Below the pieces are notes generated by a model. It did no database searches. It saw only the letters and a list, made by a program, of their open reading frames with translations, and was not told where the DNA came from. The translations under genes and the position numbers were made by a program. A stretch of 64,000 nt of DNA from Lentibacillus persicus (GTDB lineage: Bacteria > Bacillota > Bacilli > Bacillales > Amphibacillaceae). The stretch covers positions 199,355 to 263,354 of the forward strand of contig NZ_FOMR01000005.1 of NCBI RefSeq assembly GCF_900112705.1, read 5' to 3'. Positions 52,187 to 61,124 of the stretch are shown here, piece by piece (within the stretch, counting starts at the first letter, position 1; every line of letters begins with the position of its first letter).

Positions 52187-52951
52187 ATGTTACCGGTAGA
52201 ACGTAGAAAGTGGATTGAAGATCAAATATTAATTAATGGAAAAATTGATATCGATAGTTCTTCAAAACAACTAAATGTTTCTTCGATGACAATAAGAAGA
52301 GATTTGAAAGAACTTGAAAATGAAAACAAAGTTATTCGAACCCATGGCGGGGCAGTTTCGCCTGAGTCTTTAATAACAGAAATTCCATATTCCTCAAAGA
52401 AAGGGCAAAATATCAATGAAAAGAAGTCAATAGCTTTAAAAGCAAAATCAATTATAAAACCAGATTCTACAATTATATTAGATTCGGGGACTACTACTTT
52501 AGAGCTTGCAAAATTGTTAAAAGGTCGTAACGATTTAACAATCGTTACTAATGATATCAAGATAGCTGGAGAGTTAATGAGCAGTCTGAATAAAGTTATT
52601 GTCACGGGAGGGGAAATGCAGAAAGATATTGGAGCGTTATTTGGTGCTGCTACTCAACAAATGTTAAAGGTCATCCATGCCGATGTATTTTTCTTGGGAG
52701 CCCATGCTGTTGATATAAGTCGTGGTGTTACTTCGCCAACTTTTGACAAATCCCTGATTAAACAATTAATGATAGATGCTTCTAAAGAAACTTGGCTTTT
52801 AGCCGATTACAGTAAATTTGGTAAAAAAGCATTTTCAAGTGTGTGCTCATTAACTGATTTAGACGGGGTTATTACTGATTCGAATCTGGAATCTTCCATT
52901 AATAGCCAACTGGAACCCAGTGTACCTGTTTTATACGGAGGTGAGTTATAA
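52187..52951 (+). CDS. DeoR-family transcriptional regulator
   Basis: A 254-residue regulator with an N-terminal DeoR HTH (LPVERRKWIEDQILINGKIDI, SKQLNVSSMTIRRDLKELE) and a C-terminal sugar-phosphate-sensing domain (DSGTTTLELAKLL, TNDIKIAGEL, VTGGEM). It is the first gene of the four-carbon acid cluster and abuts the kinase, so it likely senses a phosphorylated acid made by it. The ribosome site is AGGGGA. Its base composition is strikingly AT-rich compared with genes before 51,600. Confidence 0.9.
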   Translation: MLPVERRKWIEDQILINGKIDIDSSSKQLNVSSMTIRRDLKELENENKVIRTHGGAVSPESLITEIPYSSKKGQNINEKKSIALKAKSIIKPDSTIILDSGTTTLELAKLLKGRNDLTIVTNDIKIAGELMSSLNKVIVTGGEMQKDIGALFGAATQQMLKVIHADVFFLGAHAVDISRGVTSPTFDKSLIKQLMIDASKETWLLADYSKFGKKAFSSVCSLTDLDGVITDSNLESSINSQLEPSVPVLYGGEL

Positions 52952-54250
52952 GTGAGAGTTGGCGTGATAGCCGATGATTTAACCGGGGCAAATGCTACAG
53001 GTGTAAAGTTATCAAAGCAAGGCCTTTTCGCTGTTACCTTCTTGGGGAATGGAAGAATTCCCTATAACGAGAAAGAAATGGCGGTTTGTATTGATACCGA
53101 TAGTCGCTATGTTTCCTTTGATACATCAAAAAAGCGGGTACAGGAATCGCTTGGAAAACTTCAAGATTGGAACACAGATCTAATTTGCAAAAGGATTGAT
53201 AGTACTTTTCGCGGTAATATTGGACAAGAATTAGATACAATCCTTGATACATTGTATGAAGACGCTGCAATTGTCATGTGTCCTTCCTATCCAGCGTCTG
53301 GAAGAATGACGATAGGTGGGTATTTGTTGGTTGATAATCAGCTGATACAAGTAACAGATATTGCAAATGATCCCATACAACCCATAAAAAGCTCTTTTGT
53401 ACCAAAATTGGTGGAGGACCAAAGTGATCGAGATGTTGGTTTAATAAGTATTCACCAAGTAGAACAGGGCGGTGATGTCATTCGTTCAGAGATAGAAAGG
53501 TACATTTCAAAAGGTCATCAAATTATTGTTTGTGATGCTATATCGGAAAAAAATATTAATGATGTCGCTTACGCCATGTCACAAATTAAGCACGCTCAGT
53601 TAATTCCTGCTGATCCAGGACCATTAACAAATGCTTACATAAGACACACAAATAATAAGAACGTACATCCGGAAGCAGATTTTCTATTGACAATAGGAAG
53701 TGTTACCTCACTTACAACCAAACAAATTGAGTATTTATTGAGCGAACTTAAGATTGAACCGGTTATAGTCCGCCCTGCAGCATTAGCAACTTTATCGAGT
53801 TCTTGGGAGGAAGAAGTGAATCGTGCAGTGCGGGAAACTGAAAAATTACTGAAGAAACAATCCTTTTTAGTGGTAACGACAAACAGCCCAGAACAAAAAC
53901 TGGTTGATTTAAATCGAATTGCAGCAACTGAAAACGTTTCGAAAGACTTGTTAGCAAAGCGAATTACCGAAGGCTTGGCGGAAATTTCCCGAAAAATCAT
54001 TCTTAAATCGAATCAAAAAATAGATAAATGCTTTTTTAGTGGTGGAGATGTTACCGCTTCCTTTTGTGAAAGAGTCGGAGCGGAAGGAATTGATTTAAAA
54101 GGTGAAGTTATGCCACTAGCAGCATATGGTGAACTGCTCGGCGGTGAGTTTAACGGGCTCTCTGTTATAACGAAAGGGGGGATGGTGGGGAGTCACACTG
54201 CGATTTTAGATAGTATAAAATATATGCAATCTTTAGCTAAAAGAAGATAA
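52952..54250 (+). CDS. Four-carbon acid sugar kinase (DUF1537 family)
   Basis: A 432-residue kinase of the OtnK/DtnK family that phosphorylates erythronate or threonate at C4. It opens VGVIADDLTGANATG, has KRIDSTFRGN for the substrate and a C-terminal nucleotide part with FFSGGDVTASFCER and TKGGMVGS. It starts at GTG 52952 directly after the DeoR stop. A PdxA2-like dehydrogenase follows, which in known D-threonate pathways converts the phosphate to dihydroxyacetone phosphate. Whether the acid is D-threonate, L-threonate or erythronate is unknown. Confidence 0.9.
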   Translation: MRVGVIADDLTGANATGVKLSKQGLFAVTFLGNGRIPYNEKEMAVCIDTDSRYVSFDTSKKRVQESLGKLQDWNTDLICKRIDSTFRGNIGQELDTILDTLYEDAAIVMCPSYPASGRMTIGGYLLVDNQLIQVTDIANDPIQPIKSSFVPKLVEDQSDRDVGLISIHQVEQGGDVIRSEIERYISKGHQIIVCDAISEKNINDVAYAMSQIKHAQLIPADPGPLTNAYIRHTNNKNVHPEADFLLTIGSVTSLTTKQIEYLLSELKIEPVIVRPAALATLSSSWEEEVNRAVRETEKLLKKQSFLVVTTNSPEQKLVDLNRIAATENVSKDLLAKRITEGLAEISRKIILKSNQKIDKCFFSGGDVTASFCERVGAEGIDLKGEVMPLAAYGELLGGEFNGLSVITKGGMVGSHTAILDSIKYMQSLAKRR

Positions 54251-54262
54251 GGAGTGTTTTCA

Positions 54263-55261
54263 TTGAATAATATTATTTCAATCCCCATGGGAGACCCGGC
54301 AGGTATTGGGCCGGAAATTACAGTAAAGGCATTAAATAACAAAGAAATCTATGATCAGTGTGCCCCTCTGGTAGTTGGGAATAAAGAGGTTTTGAAAAAT
54401 GCAATGGAAATGACCGGCGTCACATTGGATACAAATGCTATCACAAATCCTAACGAGGGAAAGTACACGTTCGGTACAATTGATGTCATCTCTTTAGATA
54501 ATCTTGATGTATCTGAGCTGAGGATAGGTGAAGTGCAGAAACAAGCAGGCGCTGCAGCCTTTGAATACATTAAAACTTCCATCAATATGGCAATGGATGG
54601 GGAAGTATCAGCGTTGGCTACTACACCAATAAACAAAGAATCTTTGCAAGCAGCTGAAGTGCCATATATAGGGCATACAGAAATGTTAGGAGAGCTGACC
54701 AATTCAGAAGACCCTTTAACGATGTTTGAAGTCCTTAATATGCGAATCTTCTTTTTGACGCGGCATGTATCGTTAAAGGATGCGATTGGCCAAATGACAA
54801 CAGAACGTGTTTACACTTACCTGAGACGTTGTAATCAGGCTCTTAAACAGTTAGGAGTGGAAGATGGCAATATAGCTGTTGCAGGACTGAACCCTCATTC
54901 TGGTGAAAACGGTTTGTTCGGGAGAGAAGAAATAGACGAAATCATACCAGGCATTAATAAAGCTGTTGAAGAAGGGATAAAAGTAGAGGGACCAGTTCCA
55001 GCGGATTCTGTATTCTATCACGCCTTAAACGGCAAGTATTCAGCAGTTCTCTCGCTTTATCATGACCAAGGTCATATTGCTGCCAAAATGACTGATTTCG
55101 AAAGAACCATTTCGATTACAAACGGGTTACCATTCTTAAGAACCTCTGTAGATCACGGAACAGCATTTGATATTGCGGGTACCGGCAAAGCAAGCAGTGT
55201 AAGCATGGAGGAATGTATTAAGTTAGCAGCTAAATACAGTCAATCATTTTATAAAGTTTAA
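54263..55261 (+). CDS. PdxA2-type threonate-4-phosphate dehydrogenase
   Basis: A 332-residue PdxA-family enzyme expected to oxidise and decarboxylate threonate/erythronate 4-phosphate to dihydroxyacetone phosphate with NAD. It has [18 protein letters not shown], metal-site histidines in IGHTEML, LNPHSGE and LYHDQGH, and [16 protein letters not shown] 54263 has AAGGAG 8 bases upstream; GTG 54254 overlaps it. PLP biosynthetic PdxA is unlikely: Bacilli usually lack that route and the neighbours are a kinase and a second PdxA-like gene. Confidence 0.88.
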   Translation: MNNIISIPMGDPAGIGPEITVKALNNKEIYDQCAPLVVGNKEVLKNAMEMTGVTLDTNAITNPNEGKYTFGTIDVISLDNLDVSELRIGEVQKQAGAAAFEYIKTSINMAMDGEVSALATTPINKESLQAAEVPYIGHTEMLGELTNSEDPLTMFEVLNMRIFFLTRHVSLKDAIGQMTTERVYTYLRRCNQALKQLGVEDGNIAVAGLNPHSGENGLFGREEIDEIIPGINKAVEEGIKVEGPVPADSVFYHALNGKYSAVLSLYHDQGHIAAKMTDFERTISITNGLPFLRTSVDHGTAFDIAGTGKASSVSMEECIKLAAKYSQSFYKV

Positions 55262-55280
55262 TGAGAGGAAGTTATTTTCT

Positions 55281-56300
55281 ATGGTGAATTCAAATTCAAC
55301 AATAGGTGTTACCTTAGGTGACGCCACAGGTATTGGCCCGGAATTAATCGCTAAGGCGTTTCAAGAGAAAAAGGTCCGTCAACAAGCTGCATGGGTTCTT
55401 GTAGGAGATAAAAGGGTTCTCCTGCAAGGACAAGCGATTGCAGGATTGGAATTAGAAGTAACCGAAATTACGGACGCGAGTCAAATTAATAACACAGCAG
55501 GCACAATAAATTTTATTGATTTAGAAAATATTAGTCCAGACGATTATCATTTAGGTGAATTGTCCGAACTTTCAGGTAAAGTAACGGGTGAAACACTGAA
55601 ATACGTCCTGGAACTTTCTAAGGATGGAGTTATAGATGGGGTGGTATATGCTCCTTTAAATAAGGAAGCACTCCATCGTGGGGGGCATCACTTTCAAGAC
55701 GAACTCCATTTCTTTGCTGATCAACTAGATTGTAAAGAAGGTTTCAGTGAAATTAATGTTATGGATGATCTTTGGGTATCGCGGGTGACATCGCATATTC
55801 CTTTGCGAAATGTAAGCGAAAACATTTCACAAGAGAAGGTGGAAGAACGTATACAATTCGCAGACAAAACGTTGAAAGCTGCAGGTGTTGAAAATCCAAG
55901 GATTGTTGTATCAGCTCTTAATCCACACGCTGGGGATGGAGGGATGCTTGGTGATGAAGAGATAAGATTTATAACACCTGCTATAGAATCGTCGAGTAAA
56001 AAAGGTATTAATGTAGCTGGTCCATACCCAGCAGACACATTGTTTCTACGTTTAAATAAAGAACCGTTCGATTGTCTGCTTGCGATGTATCATGATCAAG
56101 CTCAAACAGGAATGAAACTGTTAGGTTTTAATCGTGGGGTCACCATGAGTGGTGGTTTACCAATTACATTAACAACACCAGCACATGGCACAGCATTTGA
56201 TATTGCTGGTGAGGGCGATGCAAATCCTGGAGCAACAATAGCTGCTATAAATATGGTTGTGAAAATGGCATCTGCCCACACGTATCAAAAAAGTAAGTAA
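55281..56300 (+). CDS. Second PdxA-family dehydrogenase
   Basis: A 339-residue paralogue next to the first, from which it is well diverged: GDATGIGPE instead of GDPAGIGPE and GGHHFQDELHFF in place of IGHTEML. All three metal histidine regions are kept (GGHHF, LNPHAGD, MYHDQAQ), with [14 protein letters not shown], so it is probably active. It may act on the other diastereomer of the phosphorylated C4 acid, or partner the first subunit. It starts 19 bases after it behind GAGAGGAAG. Confidence 0.85.
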   Translation: MVNSNSTIGVTLGDATGIGPELIAKAFQEKKVRQQAAWVLVGDKRVLLQGQAIAGLELEVTEITDASQINNTAGTINFIDLENISPDDYHLGELSELSGKVTGETLKYVLELSKDGVIDGVVYAPLNKEALHRGGHHFQDELHFFADQLDCKEGFSEINVMDDLWVSRVTSHIPLRNVSENISQEKVEERIQFADKTLKAAGVENPRIVVSALNPHAGDGGMLGDEEIRFITPAIESSSKKGINVAGPYPADTLFLRLNKEPFDCLLAMYHDQAQTGMKLLGFNRGVTMSGGLPITLTTPAHGTAFDIAGEGDANPGATIAAINMVVKMASAHTYQKSK

Positions 56301-56374
56301 ATTGGTGATGTTTTCATTAGACAAATAAATTTTAGTAAAGGAAGCTATTAAGTTAATTGAGGGAGGAAGTTAAC

Positions 56375-57346
56375 ATGAGAAAAATTGCTGGTAGTGTGAT
56401 GTTGTTAGCTGTGTTGGTGCTCGCTGCATGTGGCAATAGCGGTAATTCAGAGGGGAATGCAGCAGAAAGCTATCCTGAAAAAGAAATTGAAGTTTATGTA
56501 GGGCATGGACCTGGCGGTGGAACAGACACTTTCGTACGAACGATCACAAATCAAATGTCGGATATTTTAGATGGTGAATTCAACATTATTAACCAAGAAG
56601 GTGGGTCTGGTGTAGTGGCTATGAAAAATGCCATGCAACAGCCTGCGGATGGCTACACACTGATTGGGGATTCAGCTTATGCAGTAACCACTGCAGCAGG
56701 TACAAATGAATATGGCTTGGATCAAGTGGTGCCGATTGCCCGTGTACAAAGCGATACTTATTCACTTCAAGTAAAAAAAGGAACGTTTGAAAGCATTGAT
56801 GAATTAGTATCCTATGCTGAAGAGAATCCCGGAGAAGTAAGAATTGGAGCAGTTGGGACGATGGGCATTGATGAAATTACTGCACGTCGTTTTATGAAAG
56901 AAGCTGGCGTTGAAATGAATTATATCCCGATGGAAGGTGCAGGGGAAATGCACTCCGGAATTTTAGGCGGACATATCGATGTTATGCTCGAAGAAGTTGG
57001 TCCAACGATGTCTTATATTGAAGACGATGAATTTGAGCCGCTCGTATTTTTTGCTGAAGACCGTATAGAAGATTTTTCAGAAATCCCTACAACTGTTGAA
57101 AAAGGTTGGGATTTAACCGATGGGGTAGAACGTTACCTTATGGCCCCAGCTGATACGCCACAAAAGGTTATTGATAAGTTGGAGAAAGCTGCTAAAGAGG
57201 CAATGGAAACAGAAGAATATCAAGAGTATGCTAAAAATTCATATTTAGATTTGCGTGACGGTTGGATGGGCTCAGAAGACTTTAAAGAGAAACTCAAAGA
57301 AGATATTAAAAAATATGAGAGTATTCTTGCTGAAATAGAAGAGTAA
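56375..57346 (+). CDS. Tripartite tricarboxylate transporter binding lipoprotein TctC
   Basis: A 323-residue TctC/BugT-type binding protein with lipobox VLAAC (Cys19) and the family features PEKEIEVYVGHGPGGGTDTFVR and NQEGGSGVVAMKNAMQQPADGYTL. ATG 56375 is behind GGGAGGAAG. It captures the substrate, by context a four-carbon sugar acid rather than citrate. A GC-rich hairpin follows before tctB. Confidence 0.9.
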   Translation: MRKIAGSVMLLAVLVLAACGNSGNSEGNAAESYPEKEIEVYVGHGPGGGTDTFVRTITNQMSDILDGEFNIINQEGGSGVVAMKNAMQQPADGYTLIGDSAYAVTTAAGTNEYGLDQVVPIARVQSDTYSLQVKKGTFESIDELVSYAEENPGEVRIGAVGTMGIDEITARRFMKEAGVEMNYIPMEGAGEMHSGILGGHIDVMLEEVGPTMSYIEDDEFEPLVFFAEDRIEDFSEIPTTVEKGWDLTDGVERYLMAPADTPQKVIDKLEKAAKEAMETEEYQEYAKNSYLDLRDGWMGSEDFKEKLKEDIKKYESILAEIEE

Positions 57347-57356
57347 GTTAGTTAGA

Positions 57357-57378
57357 AAGGAGGGGCTGCCCCCTCCTT
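57357..57378 (+). other. Intercistronic hairpin between tctC and tctB
   Basis: AAGGAGGGG pairs with CCCCTCCTT around a 4-base loop, with no T run. It follows the binding-protein stop within 15 bases, as the hairpin after dctP does in the other transporter. It probably raises the yield of the binding protein over the membrane subunits. Confidence 0.5.
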
Positions 57379-57402
57379 CTCAATAAGGGAGTGAAAGATG
57401 AT

Positions 57403-57918
57403 ATGCGGGCAAATTATTTGTTATCTATCATAACAATTATTGTCTCAGTATTTTTTTTAGTTGCAGCCTTCCTGACGTCTGAGGCAGCTTCTTCAACAAA
57501 TATCGGCCCTATGGGATGGCCAATTATGATTCTCCTTTTTACATTATTAATGGGAACTCTGTTGTTACTAATTACTTGGGTGAAAGGAAGAAACACTGAT
57601 CAACAAGACAAGGGTTACATCCCCAGTGATGATGAAGCGCCGGAAAATAAGCATTTTCACATGAAAAATCGGCATTTCTATATACTAGCCTCAATTGCGC
57701 TATATGTTCTGTTATTGCCTGTTGTTGGTTTTATTGTTGTGACGCCGGTTCTGTTCTTTTTCCTCGCCTGGTTATTAGGGATGGGTAAGATACTGAAAAT
57801 CGTTGCTGTAACAGTTGCCAGTAACATTGTTTTTGTGATTATATTTATCTATTTATTAGGTATACCTTTCCCGAGAGGAGTAGGTATCTTTCGGTCTTTT
57901 AGCTTCTTAATCTATTAA
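57403..57918 (+). CDS. Tripartite tricarboxylate transporter small permease TctB
   Basis: A 171-residue protein with four hydrophobic segments, TctB-like (NIGPMGWPIMILLFTLLMG near the start, FYILASIALYVLLLPVVGFIVVTPVLFFF later). ATG 57403 is 11 bases after AAGGGAG; a GTG at 57391 overlaps the ribosome site. It works with TctA and TctC. Confidence 0.85.
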   Translation: MRANYLLSIITIIVSVFFLVAAFLTSEAASSTNIGPMGWPIMILLFTLLMGTLLLLITWVKGRNTDQQDKGYIPSDDEAPENKHFHMKNRHFYILASIALYVLLLPVVGFIVVTPVLFFFLAWLLGMGKILKIVAVTVASNIVFVIIFIYLLGIPFPRGVGIFRSFSFLIY

Positions 57919-57946
57919 TGATAATTTCAGAAAGGACAGTGTGAGG

Positions 57947-59428
57947 ATGATTGACGGAATACTAATAGGCCTAGAGAACCTTTTTGAACCGATGCACTTG
58001 ATTATTTTGTTATTAGCAATGATGATTGGTTTTTTAGGGGGAGCACTGCCAGGAATATCTGGAACGATGATTGTTATTATTTTGTTACCTGTGTCTTATG
58101 GGTTAGATACAATCTCCGCCTTTATACTTCTTACAACTATATATGCTGCATCTGTTTTTTCTGGCTTAATCAGTGCAATTTTATTTCGAACTCCCGGCAC
58201 GCCTGAGGCAGTAGCGACTGTCTTTGATGGGTACCCAATGACTCAGCAAGGAAAACCTGGTCAAGCATTAGGTATAGGCATTTTGAGTTCCGCAACTGGA
58301 GGGGTTATAGGAACATTAATCCTCATTTTTTTGACACCTTTACTTGCATCTTTCGCATTAAATTTCTCTTCCCCTGAATATTTTGCGCTTGCAGTACTCG
58401 GGTTAACAGTTGTCGCTTCCTTAAGCGGTGGCAATCTGATTCAGGGATTTATTGGCGTCGGACTGGGGTTGTTTATCGCGACCATCGGTATGGACCCTTT
58501 ATCAGGGACTGAACGTTTCACATTTGGGTCCCTTGGTTTAATTGGAGGCATTGACCTTATCCCAGTATTGATAGGTTTGTTTGCTATTTCTGAGGTCTTG
58601 AGAAAAAGTAAACAGGACCATTCAATCAAAGAGGAAATGCAAAAGGTAAAAACAAAGATATTTGATAGGAAGATTTTTAGTAGGATTAAAAATACAATTT
58701 TTCGTTCCGCGATTCTAGGTATATCTATAGGGATCCTACCCGGGGTAGGCGCTACCACTGCCGCAATGATCAGCTACAGTGAAGCTACACGGTGGTCGAA
58801 AAACAAGGAGGCGTTTGGGACCGGGGTACCGGAAGGAATTGCAGCACCTGAAGCGGCAAATAATGCAGGTGCAATGGGAGCGATGGTTCCATTGCTTGCT
58901 CTTGGTATTCCAGGGAGTGCTACGACTGCTGTGATTTTAGGTGCATTTGTACTTCACGGCTTGCAACCTGGTCCAATGCTGATGTCGGACGAGCCAGGTT
59001 TAGTATATACCATCTTTATGTCATTACTTGCAGTCAATATTTTAATTATTGTATTTGCCAAGCCTTTCATACGTATGTTCTCAAAAATCATGAAGGTTCC
59101 ATATACGGCCCTAGGGCCTGCTATTATCGTGTTCTGTATTATAGGGACTTTTGCGGTACGTAATTCGGTTTTTGATATTTGGATTATGTTGCTGTTTGGT
59201 CTCATCGGTTATTATTTAGATAAAATGAAATTCCCTCTTGCAGCTATTATCTTAGGCATTGTGCTGGGGCCTATTGCTGAGGTGGAATTCAGAAGAGCAT
59301 TTCAAATGTCTCAAGGAGATATTAGTATCTTTTTAACACGACCAATTAGTGCTGTTCTATTAGGCTTAGCCTTGATTGCGTTTATTTTGCCGTTAATCAA
59401 TAAGATAAAGAAAACGAAAAAATCATAA
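57947..59428 (+). CDS. Tripartite tricarboxylate transporter large permease TctA
   Basis: A 493-residue membrane protein of the TctA family, with GFLGGALPGISGTMIVIILLPVSY at the start, RTPGTPEAVATVFDGYPM, and GILPGVGATTAAMISYSEA in the second half. It forms the channel of the transporter. ATG 57947 lies 10 bases after AAAGGA; GTG 57941 is an alternative start. It ends the tct genes; a permease of another family follows. Confidence 0.92.
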   Translation: MIDGILIGLENLFEPMHLIILLLAMMIGFLGGALPGISGTMIVIILLPVSYGLDTISAFILLTTIYAASVFSGLISAILFRTPGTPEAVATVFDGYPMTQQGKPGQALGIGILSSATGGVIGTLILIFLTPLLASFALNFSSPEYFALAVLGLTVVASLSGGNLIQGFIGVGLGLFIATIGMDPLSGTERFTFGSLGLIGGIDLIPVLIGLFAISEVLRKSKQDHSIKEEMQKVKTKIFDRKIFSRIKNTIFRSAILGISIGILPGVGATTAAMISYSEATRWSKNKEAFGTGVPEGIAAPEAANNAGAMGAMVPLLALGIPGSATTAVILGAFVLHGLQPGPMLMSDEPGLVYTIFMSLLAVNILIIVFAKPFIRMFSKIMKVPYTALGPAIIVFCIIGTFAVRNSVFDIWIMLLFGLIGYYLDKMKFPLAAIILGIVLGPIAEVEFRRAFQMSQGDISIFLTRPISAVLLGLALIAFILPLINKIKKTKKS

Positions 59429-59474
59429 ATTAAAACTCATGTCTTGAAAGAATTACTTATTATCGAAATGTGAA

Positions 59475-60419
59475 ATGGTAATAAGTATTTTCTTGCTGGG
59501 GTCTGGGGTGTTTAGAATTCAATTCATTGTAACGTTAGTACCAATATTTTCAATTTTTGTTATTGGGTATTTGATAGGAAAAGGAACCCAGTTGGACGTG
59601 CGTTCACTCTCGTTTGTGGCAGTTAACGTTTTTTACCCTTTTTTAGCTTTCCATACCTTTTATGAAAATCCGCTTACATATAATCATCTATACATTTTTA
59701 TCACGTTTGGTGCGCTTATTTTGTTGTTATTTTTAACCATCTTGGTTTTTTCGAACTTATCAAGCTTACATAAACAAAGGACACATGCGATGTTGTTAGC
59801 TGGACTTTTTATGAATGGTGGTAATTATGGTGTGCCCGTTGTCCTCTTTACATTTGGACAAGAAGGTTTTGTTTATGCCTTGATGGTTATGGTTGTGATG
59901 GGCATGCTAATGAATTCCCTCGGTCTATATATAGCTGCTAGCGGGGCAAATGAGAATATTTCTAAAAAAGCCGCTATCTTAAAAACCATTAAGATGCCTT
60001 TGCTTCCTGCTACACTGGCAGGCATGCTATTTCAAATAATAGGCCTCGAACTTCCGGAACAAGTAATAGAGACAATTGAGCTGCTTTCGAATGCTGCTAT
60101 CCCTCTTATTATGATCGTGCTGGGAGTTCAATTATCAACAATCGTGGTACGAAAAATTGAGTGGGGGTATGTTGGTTTTATTGTATTTACACGTTTGGTG
60201 TTGTCGCCTTTACTTACTTTAATCATCGTAAACATAGTTGGATTAAACAGTTCTGTTCTTGGCGATGTTCTGGTATTAATTGCTGCTATGCCGAGTGCTG
60301 CCAATACAACTATTTTTTCAGTGCGATTCCATGTGGACCCTAATTTTGTATCTTCCGCAACATTTATAGGAACAGTTCTAAGCATCGTAACGTTGCCCAT
60401 TTGGTTTGCAATCCTATGA
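59475..60419 (+). CDS. AEC-family (auxin efflux carrier-like) transporter
   Basis: A 314-residue protein with about ten transmembrane segments in two repeats, like the AEC/malate permease family (FMNGGNYGVPVVLFTFGQEG, PSAANTTIFSVRFHVD). No good ribosome site precedes ATG 59475, so the start may lie a little downstream. It follows tctA in the same direction and could be an exporter or alternative importer for the same acid or a product. Confidence 0.82.
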   Translation: MVISIFLLGSGVFRIQFIVTLVPIFSIFVIGYLIGKGTQLDVRSLSFVAVNVFYPFLAFHTFYENPLTYNHLYIFITFGALILLLFLTILVFSNLSSLHKQRTHAMLLAGLFMNGGNYGVPVVLFTFGQEGFVYALMVMVVMGMLMNSLGLYIAASGANENISKKAAILKTIKMPLLPATLAGMLFQIIGLELPEQVIETIELLSNAAIPLIMIVLGVQLSTIVVRKIEWGYVGFIVFTRLVLSPLLTLIIVNIVGLNSSVLGDVLVLIAAMPSAANTTIFSVRFHVDPNFVSSATFIGTVLSIVTLPIWFAIL

Positions 60420-60449
60420 TCATCGGCGCTTGATTTTTGGGTCACAAAG

Positions 60450-60464
60450 GGGGGTCAGACCCCC
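60450..60464. repeat. GGGGGTCAGACCCCC palindrome
   Basis: A 6-bp stem with loop CAG, related to the arms at 30711-30748. It lies between the converging AEC and GATase genes. Confidence 0.55.
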
Positions 60465-60468
60465 TCGC

Positions 60469-61098
60469 TTATTTGAGTGTTAGAAAGTTTTGCAATATAA
60501 TCTTGCCGTCAGGGTAGTCTTCGGTGTACTGTTCCGGGTGGAATTGGACGCCATAAAATTCCTTTTCTCTATGTTTGATGCTTTGAATCTTACACATATC
60601 ATTTGATGCCAGTAATTCAAATGTGTCCGGAACATTTTTTACTTCGTCTCTATGGTCCTGATAACAATGGAAATGACTCCCTAATCCTTTAAATAGAGGG
60701 GTTTCTTTTGTCACATCAATTTTATGAAAACCTTTCTCACGTACGTCTTCTTTTCCCTTTTCTGTTTCAATCATTTTACCAAAGCTTCCCCCATATGCTA
60801 TTGCCATTAGTTCATGGCCTGCGCAAACCCCGAGTGTGGGAATTTCCGTGTATTGCAGCATATTTATTATTGAAGTATAATCTTTTAGTATTTCATCAAT
60901 TGTCCAATCATAAGTTGCTCTGCCGGTTAAATATATCAAATCCGGGTTGATGTCATCTAAAGTGTCTTTAGATGCCTCACTATGATGAATCACTGCAAAT
61001 TCAACATTCTCAACAGCTGACACAGCTTTTTTTATTTGGGGAATCCAGCCAATATCATCACGGTCCTTCTCATTATTGATGATTAACAGTTTTTGCAT
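60469..61098 (-). CDS. Class I glutamine amidotransferase-like protein
   Basis: A 209-residue GATase1-fold protein with the nucleophile elbow GVCAGHE (Cys92) and QFHPEQ (His187, Glu189), so the catalytic triad is complete. ATG 61098 follows GGTGAGG; a longer frame to 61125 abuts the AGCS stop. No synthetase partner is nearby, so it may hydrolyse gamma-glutamyl compounds or glutamine alone. It is downstream of the AGCS symporter on the same strand, perhaps co-transcribed. Confidence 0.82.
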   Translation of the reverse strand: MQKLLIINNEKDRDDIGWIPQIKKAVSAVENVEFAVIHHSEASKDTLDDINPDLIYLTGRATYDWTIDEILKDYTSIINMLQYTEIPTLGVCAGHELMAIAYGGSFGKMIETEKGKEDVREKGFHKIDVTKETPLFKGLGSHFHCYQDHRDEVKNVPDTFELLASNDMCKIQSIKHREKEFYGVQFHPEQYTEDYPDGKIILQNFLTLK

Positions 61099-61124
61099 AG
61101 CCCTCACCTTCCTATTTTTAATCA

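Noticed and set aside
55811-55824. cre-like TGTAAGCGAAAACA in the second PdxA-like gene
   Set aside because: One conserved position mismatches and it is deep in the operon; probably chance.
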